Assembly (NCBI RefSeq): GCF_000725625.1
Contig: NZ_JOHS01000019.1
Coordinates: 62,001-126,000 of the forward strand
Length of the DNA: 64,000 nt
Direction of reading: 5' to 3'
Source: Streptomyces sp. NRRL F-6676
GTDB lineage: Bacteria > Actinomycetota > Actinomycetes > Streptomycetales > Streptomycetaceae
Shown here: piece after piece, positions 26,152 through 35,061 of the stretch
Numbering within the stretch: the stretch's first letter is position 1
Layout: every line of letters starts with the position of its first letter
Notes under the pieces: generated by a model
Databases searched by the model: none
What the model was told of the DNA's origin: nothing
The model's input: only the letters and a program-made list of their open reading frames with translations
Program-made: the position numbers and the translations under genes

Positions 26152-27547
26152 CGAGGCGCGCGACATCGCCGCGCCCCCGAGAACCGGGCCGCGCCACGCG
26201 GCCCCGAGGAAGCCGCTGTTCACCCGCTTCCACGTGCCGGCCGGCAAGGCGATAGCGCTGGCGGCGATGCCGACGGCGGTCCTCATGGGGATGGGGCTCA
26301 CGCCGACGCTCGCCACCGCCGACGACCACGCGTCGTCCTCCAAGACCCTGTCGGCCGAGGAGTACCAGGACTGCGTGGACGCGCTGGCCTCCGCGTCGGC
26401 CTCGCCGTCCGCGTCGGAATCGTCCAAGGACAAGTCCAAGGACAAGGACGACGAGGACACTGACACCGAGTCGGGGAAGGCGGACGAGAAGACGGGCTCG
26501 TCGTCCTCCGACGACTCGAAGGGTTCCTCCGGTTCCTCCGACGCGTCCGACGGCAAGGACTCGACGGGTACGTCGGGTTCCGGTTCCTCCTCGTCGACAT
26601 CGAAATCCGGCTCGGATTCGTCCTCCTCGTCCTCTTCCTCGGATTCAGGTTCCGAGGACAAGGGCGCGGGCGACGACAAGAGCGAGCCGTCCGCCTCTCC
26701 CTCCGCCTCCGCGAGCGGCGGTGGCGGGCTGCTTCAGGGCATCGGCGACGCCCTGAAGGACATCCTCACCCCGGGCGACGACACCAAGGACTCCGGCGAC
26801 ACCTCGTCGGCCACTCCGGCCCCCTCGGCGTCCAAGACGGCCGACGACGCCGCCGCCAAGGCCAAGGAGACCACCAAGAAGGTCACCGACACGGCCGGGG
26901 ACGCCGCCAAGGACGTCACCGACACGGCGACCGGGGCGGCGGGGGACGCGGCGCGGAAGGCCACCGAGAAGGCGAAGGATGCGGCCGAGGAGGCCACGTC
27001 CTCGCCGTCCCCCTCCAGCTCGGCCGACCCGAGCCCGTCGGCCTCCGCGAGCGACGGCACCGACCCGGACGACTGCCCGGCGGCCACCGACGCCGAGGGC
27101 GGCGTCGACAACCAGGTGCTCCTGCCCGACGACCCCTGGCACCTCCAGGCCAGCTCGCTGACGCTGAAGGGCGCCGACTACAAGGGCATCGTCGAGGTCA
27201 GGACCGCCGACGGCACCACCAAGAAGGTGCTCAAGTACGTCATCTCCGCCGGCACCGACATCGGTGACCTGCACCAGACGGTCGTCGACAAGAGGACCGG
27301 CACGACGCACCACGTCCAGGCCGCGAAGGGCTCGACGTCGACCATCACCGACGGCGACACCGTCATGTACACCGAGAGCATCTCCGGCAACCTGCTCGGC
27401 CTCATCCCGATCACGTTCGACCCGGAGCACCCGCCGCCGCTGAACATCCCGCTGATCTATTTCACCCACGTCGAGGTCGTCCAGGCCGGCCAGTTCGGCG
27501 GCACCCTGCACATCCCCGGGCTGCACCAGTACACGACCGACAGCTGA
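26141..27547 (+). CDS. Ser/Asp-rich secreted or wall-spanning protein of unknown function
   Basis: 468 residues. After a basic N-terminus (residues 1-35) there is a hydrophobic stretch AIALAAMPTAVLMGMGL ending ATADDHASS, a signal peptide or anchor. Residues about 80-175 are extreme Ser/Asp/Lys low complexity (SGSGSSSSTSKSGSDSSSSS). A helical Lys/Thr/Ala segment (TKKVTDTAGDAAKDVTDTA) follows at about 240-290. A folded C-terminal domain (about 310-468) begins DDCPAATDAEGGVDNQVLLP. It resembles a wall-spanning stalk with an exposed globular tip. GTG at 26141 overlaps the DUF6114 stop, so the two are coupled. No enzyme motif is recognised. Confidence 0.82.
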   Translation: MSADEARDIAAPPRTGPRHAAPRKPLFTRFHVPAGKAIALAAMPTAVLMGMGLTPTLATADDHASSSKTLSAEEYQDCVDALASASASPSASESSKDKSKDKDDEDTDTESGKADEKTGSSSSDDSKGSSGSSDASDGKDSTGTSGSGSSSSTSKSGSDSSSSSSSSDSGSEDKGAGDDKSEPSASPSASASGGGGLLQGIGDALKDILTPGDDTKDSGDTSSATPAPSASKTADDAAAKAKETTKKVTDTAGDAAKDVTDTATGAAGDAARKATEKAKDAAEEATSSPSPSSSADPSPSASASDGTDPDDCPAATDAEGGVDNQVLLPDDPWHLQASSLTLKGADYKGIVEVRTADGTTKKVLKYVISAGTDIGDLHQTVVDKRTGTTHHVQAAKGSTSTITDGDTVMYTESISGNLLGLIPITFDPEHPPPLNIPLIYFTHVEVVQAGQFGGTLHIPGLHQYTTDS

Positions 27548-27577
27548 CCCACCGCCCCCCCCGGGAGCCGCAACGGA

Positions 27578-27621
27578 CTGTGGCCCGGTATCCGCCCCCG
27601 AAGGCGGGTACCGGGCCACAG
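27578..27621. terminator. strong bidirectional hairpin terminator
   Basis: A 13-bp perfect stem (CTGTGGCCCGGTA and complement) with an inner five-bp stem and six-base loop, lying between two convergent genes (stops at 27547 and 27659). It can serve both the secreted-protein operon and pyk. Confidence 0.8.
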
Positions 27622-27658
27622 CCCTGCTGTCCTGTGCGCGCCCCCCGGCGCGGTGCGG

Positions 27659-29089
27659 CTAGCCGCGGTCCCCCTCGCCCAGGTGGAGCACGCGCACCAT
27701 GTTGGTGGTGCCGGAGACGCCGGGCGGGGAGCCGGCGGTGACGACCACGATGTCACCGGCGTTGAACCGCTTGAGCCGGATCATCTCCTGGTCGACCAGG
27801 TCGACCATCTCGTCCGTGGTGTTCACGAACGGCACCACGTGCGACTCCACGCCCCAGCTCAGCGCGAGCTGGTTGCGCGTCGACTCGTCGGTGGTGAAGG
27901 CCAGGATCGGCTGGGCCGCGCGGTAGCGGGAGAGCCGGCGGGCGGTGTCGCCGGACTGGGTGAAGGCCACCAGCCCCTTGCCGCCCAGGAAGTCGGCGAT
28001 CTCGGCGGCCGCACGGGCCACCGAACCGCCCTGCGTGCGCGGCTTCTTGCCCGGCACCAGCGGCTGGAGCCCCTTGGAGAGCAGCTCCTCCTCGGCCGCG
28101 GCGACGATCTTCGACATCGTCTTGACCGTCTCGATCGGGTACGCGCCCACGCTCGACTCGGCCGACAGCATCACCGCGTCCGCGCCGTCCAGGATCGCGT
28201 TGGCCACGTCGGACGCCTCGGCGCGGGTGGGCCGGGAGTTGGTGATCATCGACTCCATCATCTGGGTCGCCACGATCACCGGCTTGGCGTTGCGGCGGCA
28301 CAGCTCGATGAGCCGCTTCTGCACCATCGGGACCTTCTCCAGCGGGTACTCCACGGCCAGGTCGCCGCGGGCCACCATCACGCCGTCGAAGGCCATCACG
28401 ACGGCCTCCATGTTCGCCACCGCCTGCGGCTTCTCCACCTTGGCGATGACCGGGACCCGGCGGCCCTCCTCGTCCATGACGCGGTGCACGTCCTTGACGT
28501 CACCGGCGTCGCGCACGAAGGAGAGCGCCACCAGGTCGCAGCCCATGCGCAGCGCGAACCGCAGGTCCTCGATGTCCTTCTCGGACAGCGCCGGGACGTT
28601 CACCGCCGCGCCGGGCAGGTTGATGCCCTTGTGGTCGGAGATGACACCGCCCTCGATGACGATGCTGCGCACCCGGGGGCCCTCGACGTCCAGGACCTTC
28701 AGCTCGACGTTGCCGTCGTTGATCAGGATCTGGTCGCCCTTGGAGACGTCACCGGGCAGACCCTTGTACGTCGTGCCGCAGATCGACTTGTCGCCCGGCA
28801 CGTCCTCGGTGGTGATGGTGAACTCGTCGCCGCGCACCAGCTCGACCGGGCCCTCGGCGAAGGTCTCCAGGCGGATCTTCGGACCCTGGAGGTCGGCGAG
28901 GACACCGATGGCCCGGCCCGTCTCCTGGGAGGCGGCGCGGACGCGGTCGTAACGCCCCTGGTGCTCGGCGTGCGAGCCGTGGCTGAAGTTGAAGCGGGCC
29001 ACGTTCATGCCGGCCTCGATCAGCGCGACGAGCTGCTCGTGGGAGTCGACCGCGGGGCCGAGAGTACAGACGATTTTCGAACGGCGCAT
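27659..29089 (-). CDS. pyk: pyruvate kinase
   Basis: 476 residues, full length. It transfers phosphate from phosphoenolpyruvate to ADP, the last glycolytic step. The N-terminus MRRSKIVCTLGPAVDS is characteristic. The active-site region includes KGINLPG, MVARGDLAVEYP and ATQMMESMI. The C-terminal domain contains the usual SGDTARRLSRYR stretch. It is last in the pta-ackA-pyk order on the minus strand. Synteny fits Pyk1 (SCO5423). A 14-bp palindrome (29117-29130) sits in its promoter region. Confidence 0.96.
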   Translation of the reverse strand: MRRSKIVCTLGPAVDSHEQLVALIEAGMNVARFNFSHGSHAEHQGRYDRVRAASQETGRAIGVLADLQGPKIRLETFAEGPVELVRGDEFTITTEDVPGDKSICGTTYKGLPGDVSKGDQILINDGNVELKVLDVEGPRVRSIVIEGGVISDHKGINLPGAAVNVPALSEKDIEDLRFALRMGCDLVALSFVRDAGDVKDVHRVMDEEGRRVPVIAKVEKPQAVANMEAVVMAFDGVMVARGDLAVEYPLEKVPMVQKRLIELCRRNAKPVIVATQMMESMITNSRPTRAEASDVANAILDGADAVMLSAESSVGAYPIETVKTMSKIVAAAEEELLSKGLQPLVPGKKPRTQGGSVARAAAEIADFLGGKGLVAFTQSGDTARRLSRYRAAQPILAFTTDESTRNQLALSWGVESHVVPFVNTTDEMVDLVDQEMIRLKRFNAGDIVVVTAGSPPGVSGTTNMVRVLHLGEGDRG

Positions 29090-29116
29090 GGGGCGATCCT
29101 ATCGGTTTGTTTCGCT

Positions 29117-29130
29117 ACGGAATATTCCGT
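29117..29130. promoter_or_regulatory. palindrome upstream of pyk
   Basis: ACGGAATATTCCGT, perfect 14-bp palindrome, 28 bases upstream of the pyk ATG in the 73-base ackA-pyk gap. It includes the only AT-rich core there, so it may overlap a promoter. The binder is unknown. Confidence 0.35.
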
Positions 29131-29162
29131 CGGGCGGAAGCTACAAATGCGCGGGTTGCCGC

Positions 29163-30419
29163 TCAGGTGTGGTCCTCCAGGGCGGTCCCGTCCGCGACCA
29201 ATGCGTAGGTCTGGGTGGCGATTTCCATCTCCTCGTCGGTGGGTACGACGGCGACGGCGACCCGCGCGGAGTCCGGCGAGATCAGCCGCGCCGCGCCGGA
29301 GCGCACCGCGTTGCGCTCCTCGTCGACCGCCAGGCCGAAGACGTCCAGGCGCTCGATCGCGGCCCGCCGCACCGCCGCCGCGTTCTCTCCGACGCCCGCG
29401 GTGAAGGCCACCGCGTCCACCCGCCCGAGTACCGCGCAGTACGCGCCGATGTACTTCCGCAGCCGGTGGATGTAGACGTCGAAGGCGAGCCGCGCCTGCG
29501 CGTCGCCCGCGTCGATCCGCCGCTGGATCTCCCGCATGTCGTTGTCGCCGCAGAGACCGAACAGTCCGCTCCGCTTGTTCAGGAGCGTGTCGATCTCGTC
29601 CATGGACATCCCGCCGACCCGCCGCAGATGGAAGATGACCGCGGGGTCCATGTCGCCCGAGCGGGTACCCATCACCAGCCCCTCCAAAGGCGTCAGCCCC
29701 ATGGAGGTGTCCACGCACACCCCGCCCCGCACGGCCGAGGCGGACGCCCCGTTGCCCAGGTGCAGCACGATCACGTTGACGTCCTCGGGCGCCTTGCCCA
29801 GCAGCTTCGCGGTGGCCCGGGAGACATAGGCGTGCGAGGTGCCGTGGAAGCCGTAGCGGCGGACCCGGAACCGGTCGGCGATCTTGGTGTCGATCGCGTA
29901 GCGGGCGGCGTGCTCCGGCATCGTCGTGTGGAACGCGGTGTCGAACACGGCGACCTGCGGCAGGTCCGGGCGCAGCCCCAGGGCGGTGCGGATCCCGGTG
30001 AGGTTGGCCGGGTTGTGCAGCGGCGCCACCGGGATCAGCCGTTCGATCTCGGTGAGCACGGCGTCGTCGACGACGGTGGGCTCGGTGAAGAACATCCCGC
30101 CGTGCACCACGCGGTGCCCGATCGCGGCCAGATCGGGGGAGTCCAGGCCGAGACCGTCGGCGGCGAGTTCCTCGGCGACGGCGGCGAGCGCGGCCTCGTG
30201 GTCGGCGATCGGCCCGCTGCGCTCACGGGTGGCGTCCGCGTCGCCGTCCTCGCCGAGACGGGTGTGCGTGAGGTGGGAGGTCTGCTCGCCGATGCGCTCC
30301 ACCAGGCCGACGGCGAGCCGGCTGCGGTCACGCATGTCCAGGAGCTGGTACTTCACCGACGAGGAGCCGGAGTTGAGGACGAGGACGCGGGTCGCGTTCG
30401 CGGAGGCTGTCGCGGTCAC
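29163..30419 (-). CDS. ackA: acetate kinase
   Basis: 418 residues, full length. It converts acetyl phosphate and ADP to acetate and ATP, or the reverse. Family signatures are VLVLNSGSSSVKYQLLD at the start, GFHGTSHAYV in the middle, HLGNGAS and the phosphate-binding stretch FTAGVGENAA near the C-terminus. It lies between pta and pyk, all on the minus strand. The first 110 bases upstream show no strong terminator, so co-transcription with pta is likely. Confidence 0.97.
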   Translation of the reverse strand: MTATASANATRVLVLNSGSSSVKYQLLDMRDRSRLAVGLVERIGEQTSHLTHTRLGEDGDADATRERSGPIADHEAALAAVAEELAADGLGLDSPDLAAIGHRVVHGGMFFTEPTVVDDAVLTEIERLIPVAPLHNPANLTGIRTALGLRPDLPQVAVFDTAFHTTMPEHAARYAIDTKIADRFRVRRYGFHGTSHAYVSRATAKLLGKAPEDVNVIVLHLGNGASASAVRGGVCVDTSMGLTPLEGLVMGTRSGDMDPAVIFHLRRVGGMSMDEIDTLLNKRSGLFGLCGDNDMREIQRRIDAGDAQARLAFDVYIHRLRKYIGAYCAVLGRVDAVAFTAGVGENAAAVRRAAIERLDVFGLAVDEERNAVRSGAARLISPDSARVAVAVVPTDEEMEIATQTYALVADGTALEDHT

Positions 30420-30530
30420 GGGGGCTGATGCTCTCTGTCGAAGGTGGCGGGGGAGTGGCGGTGAGGTGGCGAACGGCGGCCGGCGTGTGCCGGGTACCGG
30501 GGGCCGCCCGGGTCCGCCGGGCCGTCGGGC

Positions 30531-32606
30531 TCAGTTCGCCGGGGTCTGCGCCTGGATCGCGGTGATGGCGACGGTGTTCACGATGTCGCCGACCAACGCG
30601 CCGCGGGACAGGTCGTTGACCGGCTTGCGCAGCCCCTGGAGGACCGGTCCGACGGCGATCGCGCCGGCCGAGCGCTGCACGGCCTTGTAGGTGTTGTTGC
30701 CGGTGTTCAGGTCCGGGAAGATCAGCACCGTCGCCTGCCCGGCCACCTCGGAGCCGGGCAGCTTGGTCGCCGCGACCGAGGGCTCCACCGCGGCGTCGTA
30801 CTGGATCGGCCCCTCGATCCGCAGATCGGGCCGGCGCGCGCGGACCAGCTCGGTCGCCGCGCGCACCTTGTCCACGTCCGCGCCGGACCCCGAGCTGCCG
30901 GTGGAGTACGACAGCATCGCGATCCGCGGCTCCACGCCGAACCGCGCGGCCGTGGCCGCCGACTGCGTGGCGATGTCGGCGAGCTGCTCGGCGTCCGGAT
31001 CCGGGTTGACCGCGCAGTCGCCGTAGACCAGCACCTTGTCGGCCAGGCACATGAAGAACACCGACGAGACGATCGAGGCGTCCGGCTGGGTCTTGATGAT
31101 CTCGAACGCGGGCCGGATCGTCGCCGCCGTGGAGTGCACGGAGCCCGACACCATCCCGTCGGCCAGCCCCTCCTGCACCATCAGGGTGCCGAAGTAGTTG
31201 ACGTCCGAGACGACGTCGTACGCCAGCTCCACCGTGACCCCCTTGTGGGCGCGTACGGCGGCGTAGCGCTGGGCGAAGGACTCCCGCAGCTCTGAGCCCG
31301 CCGGGTCGATCAGCAGCGCGTCGCCGAGGTCGACGCCGAGGTCGGCGGCCTTCTTGCGGATCGCGTCCACCGGCCCCAGCAGCGTCAGATCGCACACGCC
31401 CCGGCGCAGCAACACCTCGGCGGCGTGCAGCACGCGCGCCTCGGTGCCCTCCGGGAGGACGACCCGGCGCTTGTCGGAGCGGGCCTGCTCCAGCAGCTCG
31501 TGTTCGAACATCATCGGCGTGACCCGGCCGCTGCTGGGCGCCGAGACCCGGCTGAGCAGGTCGGCGGTGTCGACATGGCGTTCGAACAGGCCGAGCGCGG
31601 TCTCCGCCTTGCGCGGGGTGGCCGCGTTCAGCTTGCCCTCCAGGGAGAACAGCTCGGCGGCGGTGGGGAAACTGCTGTGGGGCACGGAGAGCACCGGGGT
31701 GCCGGGCGCGAGGCGGGCGGCCAGGGTGAGGATCTCCGGGCTCGGCACCTCGTTCAGGGTGAGCAGGACGCCCGCTATCGGCGGGGTGCCGGCGCTGTGC
31801 GCGGCGAGCGCCCCGACGACCAGGTCCGCGCGGTCCCCGGGGGTGACGACCAGGCAGCCGGGGGTCAGCGCGGGCAGCAGGTTCGGCAGCATGGCGCCGC
31901 CGAAGACGAAGTCGAGGGCGTCCCGGGCGAGCCCCGAGTCGTCGCCCAGCACCACCTTGGCGTCGAGCGCCTGCGCGATCTGCGCGACGGTCGGCGCGGA
32001 GAGCGCGGGCTCGTCGGGCAGCACGTAGCCGGGCACCGGGAGCAGCGGGCCGAGCCGCTCCGCGATGAGGTCGCGCGCGGCCCGGTCCACCCGGTTGGCC
32101 ACCATGGCGAGCACGTCGCAGCCCAGGCCCTGGTAGGCGCGGTGGGCGTTGCGGGTCTCGGCGAGCACGGACTCGGCGGACTGCCCCCGGCCGCCGACCA
32201 CGGGTATCACCGGCGCGCCGAACTCGTTGGCGAGCCGGGCGTTGAGCGCCAGCTCGTCCGGGAGCTGGGTGGCGGCGAAGTCGGTGCCGAGGACGAGGAC
32301 GACGTCGTAGTCCCGGGCGACCCGGTGGAACCGGTCGACGAGCGTGGAGACCAGCTCGTCCGTGCCGCGCTCGGCCTGGAGCGCGGACGCCTCGTGGTAG
32401 TCCATGCCGTAGACGGTCGCCGCGTCCTGGGAGAGGCGGTAGCGGGAGCGCAGCAGCTCGAACATGCGGTCGGGGCCGTCGTGGACGAGTGGCCGGAACA
32501 CGCCCACCCGGTCGACCCGGCGGGTCAGCAGCTCCATGACCCCCAGCTCGACGACCTGGCGGCCGTCGCCGCGGTCGATCCCGGTCACGTACACGCTGCG
32601 CGTCAC
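30531..32606 (-). CDS. pta: phosphate acetyltransferase (long form)
   Basis: 691 residues. It has an N-terminal P-loop-like BioD/CobQ domain with DRTGG middle domain (to about residue 350), then the catalytic PTA_PTB domain (residues about 365-690, including MLSYSTGSSGSGADVDKV and PDLNTGNNTYKAVQRS). It makes acetyl phosphate from acetyl-CoA. It heads the pta-ackA pair and is divergent from pfkA with a 238-base shared promoter region. Confidence 0.96.
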   Translation of the reverse strand: MTRSVYVTGIDRGDGRQVVELGVMELLTRRVDRVGVFRPLVHDGPDRMFELLRSRYRLSQDAATVYGMDYHEASALQAERGTDELVSTLVDRFHRVARDYDVVLVLGTDFAATQLPDELALNARLANEFGAPVIPVVGGRGQSAESVLAETRNAHRAYQGLGCDVLAMVANRVDRAARDLIAERLGPLLPVPGYVLPDEPALSAPTVAQIAQALDAKVVLGDDSGLARDALDFVFGGAMLPNLLPALTPGCLVVTPGDRADLVVGALAAHSAGTPPIAGVLLTLNEVPSPEILTLAARLAPGTPVLSVPHSSFPTAAELFSLEGKLNAATPRKAETALGLFERHVDTADLLSRVSAPSSGRVTPMMFEHELLEQARSDKRRVVLPEGTEARVLHAAEVLLRRGVCDLTLLGPVDAIRKKAADLGVDLGDALLIDPAGSELRESFAQRYAAVRAHKGVTVELAYDVVSDVNYFGTLMVQEGLADGMVSGSVHSTAATIRPAFEIIKTQPDASIVSSVFFMCLADKVLVYGDCAVNPDPDAEQLADIATQSAATAARFGVEPRIAMLSYSTGSSGSGADVDKVRAATELVRARRPDLRIEGPIQYDAAVEPSVAATKLPGSEVAGQATVLIFPDLNTGNNTYKAVQRSAGAIAVGPVLQGLRKPVNDLSRGALVGDIVNTVAITAIQAQTPAN

Positions 32607-32690
32607 GCGTGCGCTCCTTCTCGGTTGCGTCTTCTGCGTCGGTCAGTGGGGGTCGGTCTCTGGCTGTCCGCCGGTGTGCGGAGAAGCCTC

Positions 32691-32719
32691 TTGACAGTAC
32701 CCCCGGGGCTGGATAAGGC
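32691..32719 (+). promoter_or_regulatory. possible sigma-70-type promoter for pfkA
   Basis: TTGACA (32691-32696), a 17-base spacer, then TAAGGC (32714-32719), about 125 bases before the pfkA start. The -35 box is perfect and the -10 box weak. It is the best match in the divergent pta-pfkA region. Confidence 0.4.
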
Positions 32720-32844
32720 GCCCGTCAGTACGGGTGACGGGGCTGCGCGCATCGGGTGAACCGGAGGCGCGCCGCAGCGTGTCGTGGGGCGTGAAACAAT
32801 CGGAGTGGCTCACAGGTACCGAAGCGAGCAGGAGACACAGCACG

Positions 32845-33870
32845 ATGCGCATCGGAGTTCTCACCGCCGGCGGCGACTGTCCGGGGCTGAACGCAGTGAT
32901 CCGGTCGGTCGTGCACCGGGCGGTCGCACAGTACGACGACGAGGTGATCGGCTTCGAGGACGGCTACGCCGGCCTGCTGGACGGCCACTACCGCACCCTC
33001 GACCTCAACGCCGTCAGCGGCATCCTGGCCCGCGGCGGCACGATCCTCGGCTCCTCCCGCCTGGAGCGCGACCGGCTGCGCGAGGCCTGCGAGAACGCCT
33101 CCGACATGATCCACGAGTTCGGCATCGACGCGCTCATCCCGATCGGCGGCGAGGGCACGCTGACGGCCGCCCGGATGCTGTCCGACGCCGGCCTGCCGGT
33201 CGTGGGCGTGCCGAAGACGATCGACAACGACATCTCCTCGACCGACCGCACCTTCGGCTTCGACACGGCCGTCGGCGTCGCCACGGAGGCGATGGACCGG
33301 TTGAAGACCACCGCCGAGTCCCACCAGCGGGTCATGGTCGTCGAGGTCATGGGCCGGCACGCGGGCTGGATCGCCCTGGAGTCCGGCATGGCCGCCGGCG
33401 CCCACGGCATCTGCCTGCCCGAGCGCGCCTTCGACCCGGCCGACCTGGTCAAGATGGTCGAGGAGCGGTTCGCGCGCGGCAAGAAGTTCGCGGTGATCTG
33501 CGTCGCCGAGGGCGCGCACCCCGTGGACGGCGCGATGGACTACGGCCACGGCGAGATCGACAAGTTCGGCCACGAGCGGTTCCAGGGCATCGGGACGGCA
33601 CTGGCGTACGAGCTGGAGCGCCGGCTCGGCAAGGAGGCCAAGCCGGTCATCCTCGGTCACGTCCAGCGCGGCGGCGTGCCGACGGCGTACGACCGCGTCC
33701 TCGCGACACGCTTCGGCTGGCACGCGGTGGAGGCGGCCCACCGGGGCGAGTTCGGCCGCATGACGTCCCTGCGCGGCACGGACATCGTCATGGTCCCCCT
33801 GGCCCAGGCGGTAACGGAACTGAAGACGGTCCCGAAGGACCGGATGGAAGAGGCGGAGTCGGTGTTCTAG
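32845..33870 (+). CDS. pfkA: 6-phosphofructokinase
   Basis: 341 residues. It phosphorylates fructose 6-phosphate, the committed glycolytic step. The N-terminus MRIGVLTAGGDCPGLNAV is the nucleotide-binding loop, with GGEGTLTAARML next. Catalytic stretch PKTIDNDI and substrate region VEVMGRHAGWIA are intact. ATP dependence is expected for the streptomycete enzymes. ATG at 32845 has AGGAG upstream. It is divergent from pta, and with pyk, ackA and pta this window holds both control points of lower glycolysis and overflow acetate. Confidence 0.96.
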   Translation: MRIGVLTAGGDCPGLNAVIRSVVHRAVAQYDDEVIGFEDGYAGLLDGHYRTLDLNAVSGILARGGTILGSSRLERDRLREACENASDMIHEFGIDALIPIGGEGTLTAARMLSDAGLPVVGVPKTIDNDISSTDRTFGFDTAVGVATEAMDRLKTTAESHQRVMVVEVMGRHAGWIALESGMAAGAHGICLPERAFDPADLVKMVEERFARGKKFAVICVAEGAHPVDGAMDYGHGEIDKFGHERFQGIGTALAYELERRLGKEAKPVILGHVQRGGVPTAYDRVLATRFGWHAVEAAHRGEFGRMTSLRGTDIVMVPLAQAVTELKTVPKDRMEEAESVF

Positions 33871-33889
33871 GGGGCGGTGCCTTGTGAGG

Positions 33890-33975
33890 GCGCGAGCGGT
33901 CACCGTGCCCCGTCAGGGGCGCGGGGCTGTGTCTTTCGCGCGGCTGCGCCGCGGGGGCGTGAGCAGCCGCCGAAA
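33890..33975. repeat. extragenic GC-rich repeat
   Basis: Between the pfkA stop and the convergent XRE gene lies CCCCGTCAGGGGCGCGGGGC, then CTGTGTCTTTCGCGCGGCTG and CGCCGCGGGGGCG. The same words recur at 21965-22060 and near 35040. It can form hairpins that would terminate both genes. Confidence 0.55.
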
Positions 33976-33995
33976 AAACTCGACGGCCCCCCTCG

Positions 33996-34715
33996 TCACC
34001 CCCGCCCCACCATCTCCCAGAACACCCCCACCACCCGCTCGAGAAACTCCCGCCCCGCGTCCCCCGACGCCGTCGCCGCCACCCCCGCGAAACCCCCAGC
34101 CACCGGCGTCGGCACCAGCTCCCCCTGGTACGACGCATGCATCTCCGCCAGCACCTCCTCGATCACCCGCCGATGCAGCGGCACCACCTTCCCCACCTGC
34201 CGCACATACCCCTGCCACCGCGTGGTGACGGCCCCCCGCAACAGCTCCGCGAGCCGCGCGTCCCGCCCCGTCACGGTGACGAAATCCGGTAGCGACAGCT
34301 CCAGCACATCGGCCAGCGCCGCCGACTGCCGGTCGGTGCCGCGCCACTCACCCGCCTCCTCCATCCGTACGTACGCGAGCGGTTCGACCCCGACCGCACG
34401 CGCGAGGTCCTCCGGCGCGAGCCCCCGCGCCACGCGGTGCTCGCGCAACGTACGCGGCGCGCCGACGAGTTCGCCGGGCGCGCACCACAGGACGCCGGCG
34501 AGGGCGACGAGTTCGGGGGAGGTGGGGGCGGCGTCCCCGTGCTCCCAGGCGATCACGAGATCGGGGGTGACGTACGGCAGGCCGAACGAGGCGCGCATGC
34601 CGTAGGCGACGTGTTCGGGGGCCATGCCGAGGGCTGCGCGGAGGCGGCGCGCGGCGAGGGCGTCGAAAGGGGGAGTGGGAGGCGGGGGCTGCGGGACGTG
34701 TGGTCGGTGCGGCAC
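33996..34715 (-). CDS. helix-turn-helix (XRE-type) regulator
   Basis: 239 residues. Two HTH-like segments are seen: residues 18-80 (LAARRLRAALGMAPEHVAYG, and an IAWEHGD turn) and about 88-140 (TLREHRVARGLAPEDLARAVGVEPLAYVRME). The C-terminal 100 residues (RLAELLRGAVTTRWQGYVRQ) are a helical domain without a known ligand motif. The N-terminus is Pro-rich. It is downstream of DUF5682 on the same strand but separated by 350 bases of repeat, so control of that operon is possible but unproven. Confidence 0.78.
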   Translation of the reverse strand: MPHRPHVPQPPPPTPPFDALAARRLRAALGMAPEHVAYGMRASFGLPYVTPDLVIAWEHGDAAPTSPELVALAGVLWCAPGELVGAPRTLREHRVARGLAPEDLARAVGVEPLAYVRMEEAGEWRGTDRQSAALADVLELSLPDFVTVTGRDARLAELLRGAVTTRWQGYVRQVGKVVPLHRRVIEEVLAEMHASYQGELVPTPVAGGFAGVAATASGDAGREFLERVVGVFWEMVGRG

Positions 34716-35061
34716 GGGGCCAACGTAGGGGGTTCGGGGCTGCGGTGACTACGTTCTGTCCGGCCACACTCACGGATTGTAGGAAGCTACGGTTCTGGGG
34801 GCGCCGTGACGTTCTTCCGCCCCCGCCGCCCTTACCCTTCCCATCCTCAAGGGGCTCCGCCCCTTCGACCCCGGGAGAGCTCGGGTGGGTGGGGTTGAGT
34901 GGGGAGTGCGGGTGCGTGGGGACTTCTCGCGCAGTTCCCCGCGCCCCTTGCAGGGGCGCGGTGGCTGCTCGCGCCCCTGCGGCGGAGCCGCGCAGAAGAC
35001 GCGGCCCCGCCCCTGACGCGGCGCAGCCCCAGCCCCGTCGGGGGCGCGGGGCTGCGCCCCG
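34716..35061. repeat. 346-base gap filled by extragenic repeats
   Basis: No gene. From 34815 on it has CCGCCGCCCTTACCCTTCCC, AAGGGGCTCCGCCCCTT, GCGCAGTTCCCCGCGCCCCT, GCAGGGGCGCGG and a second half reading CCCCGTCGGGGGCGCGGGGC. Two or three modules of the dispersed family seem concatenated. The segment 34716-34800, beside the XRE start, is ordinary promoter-like DNA with no clear motif. Confidence 0.65.
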
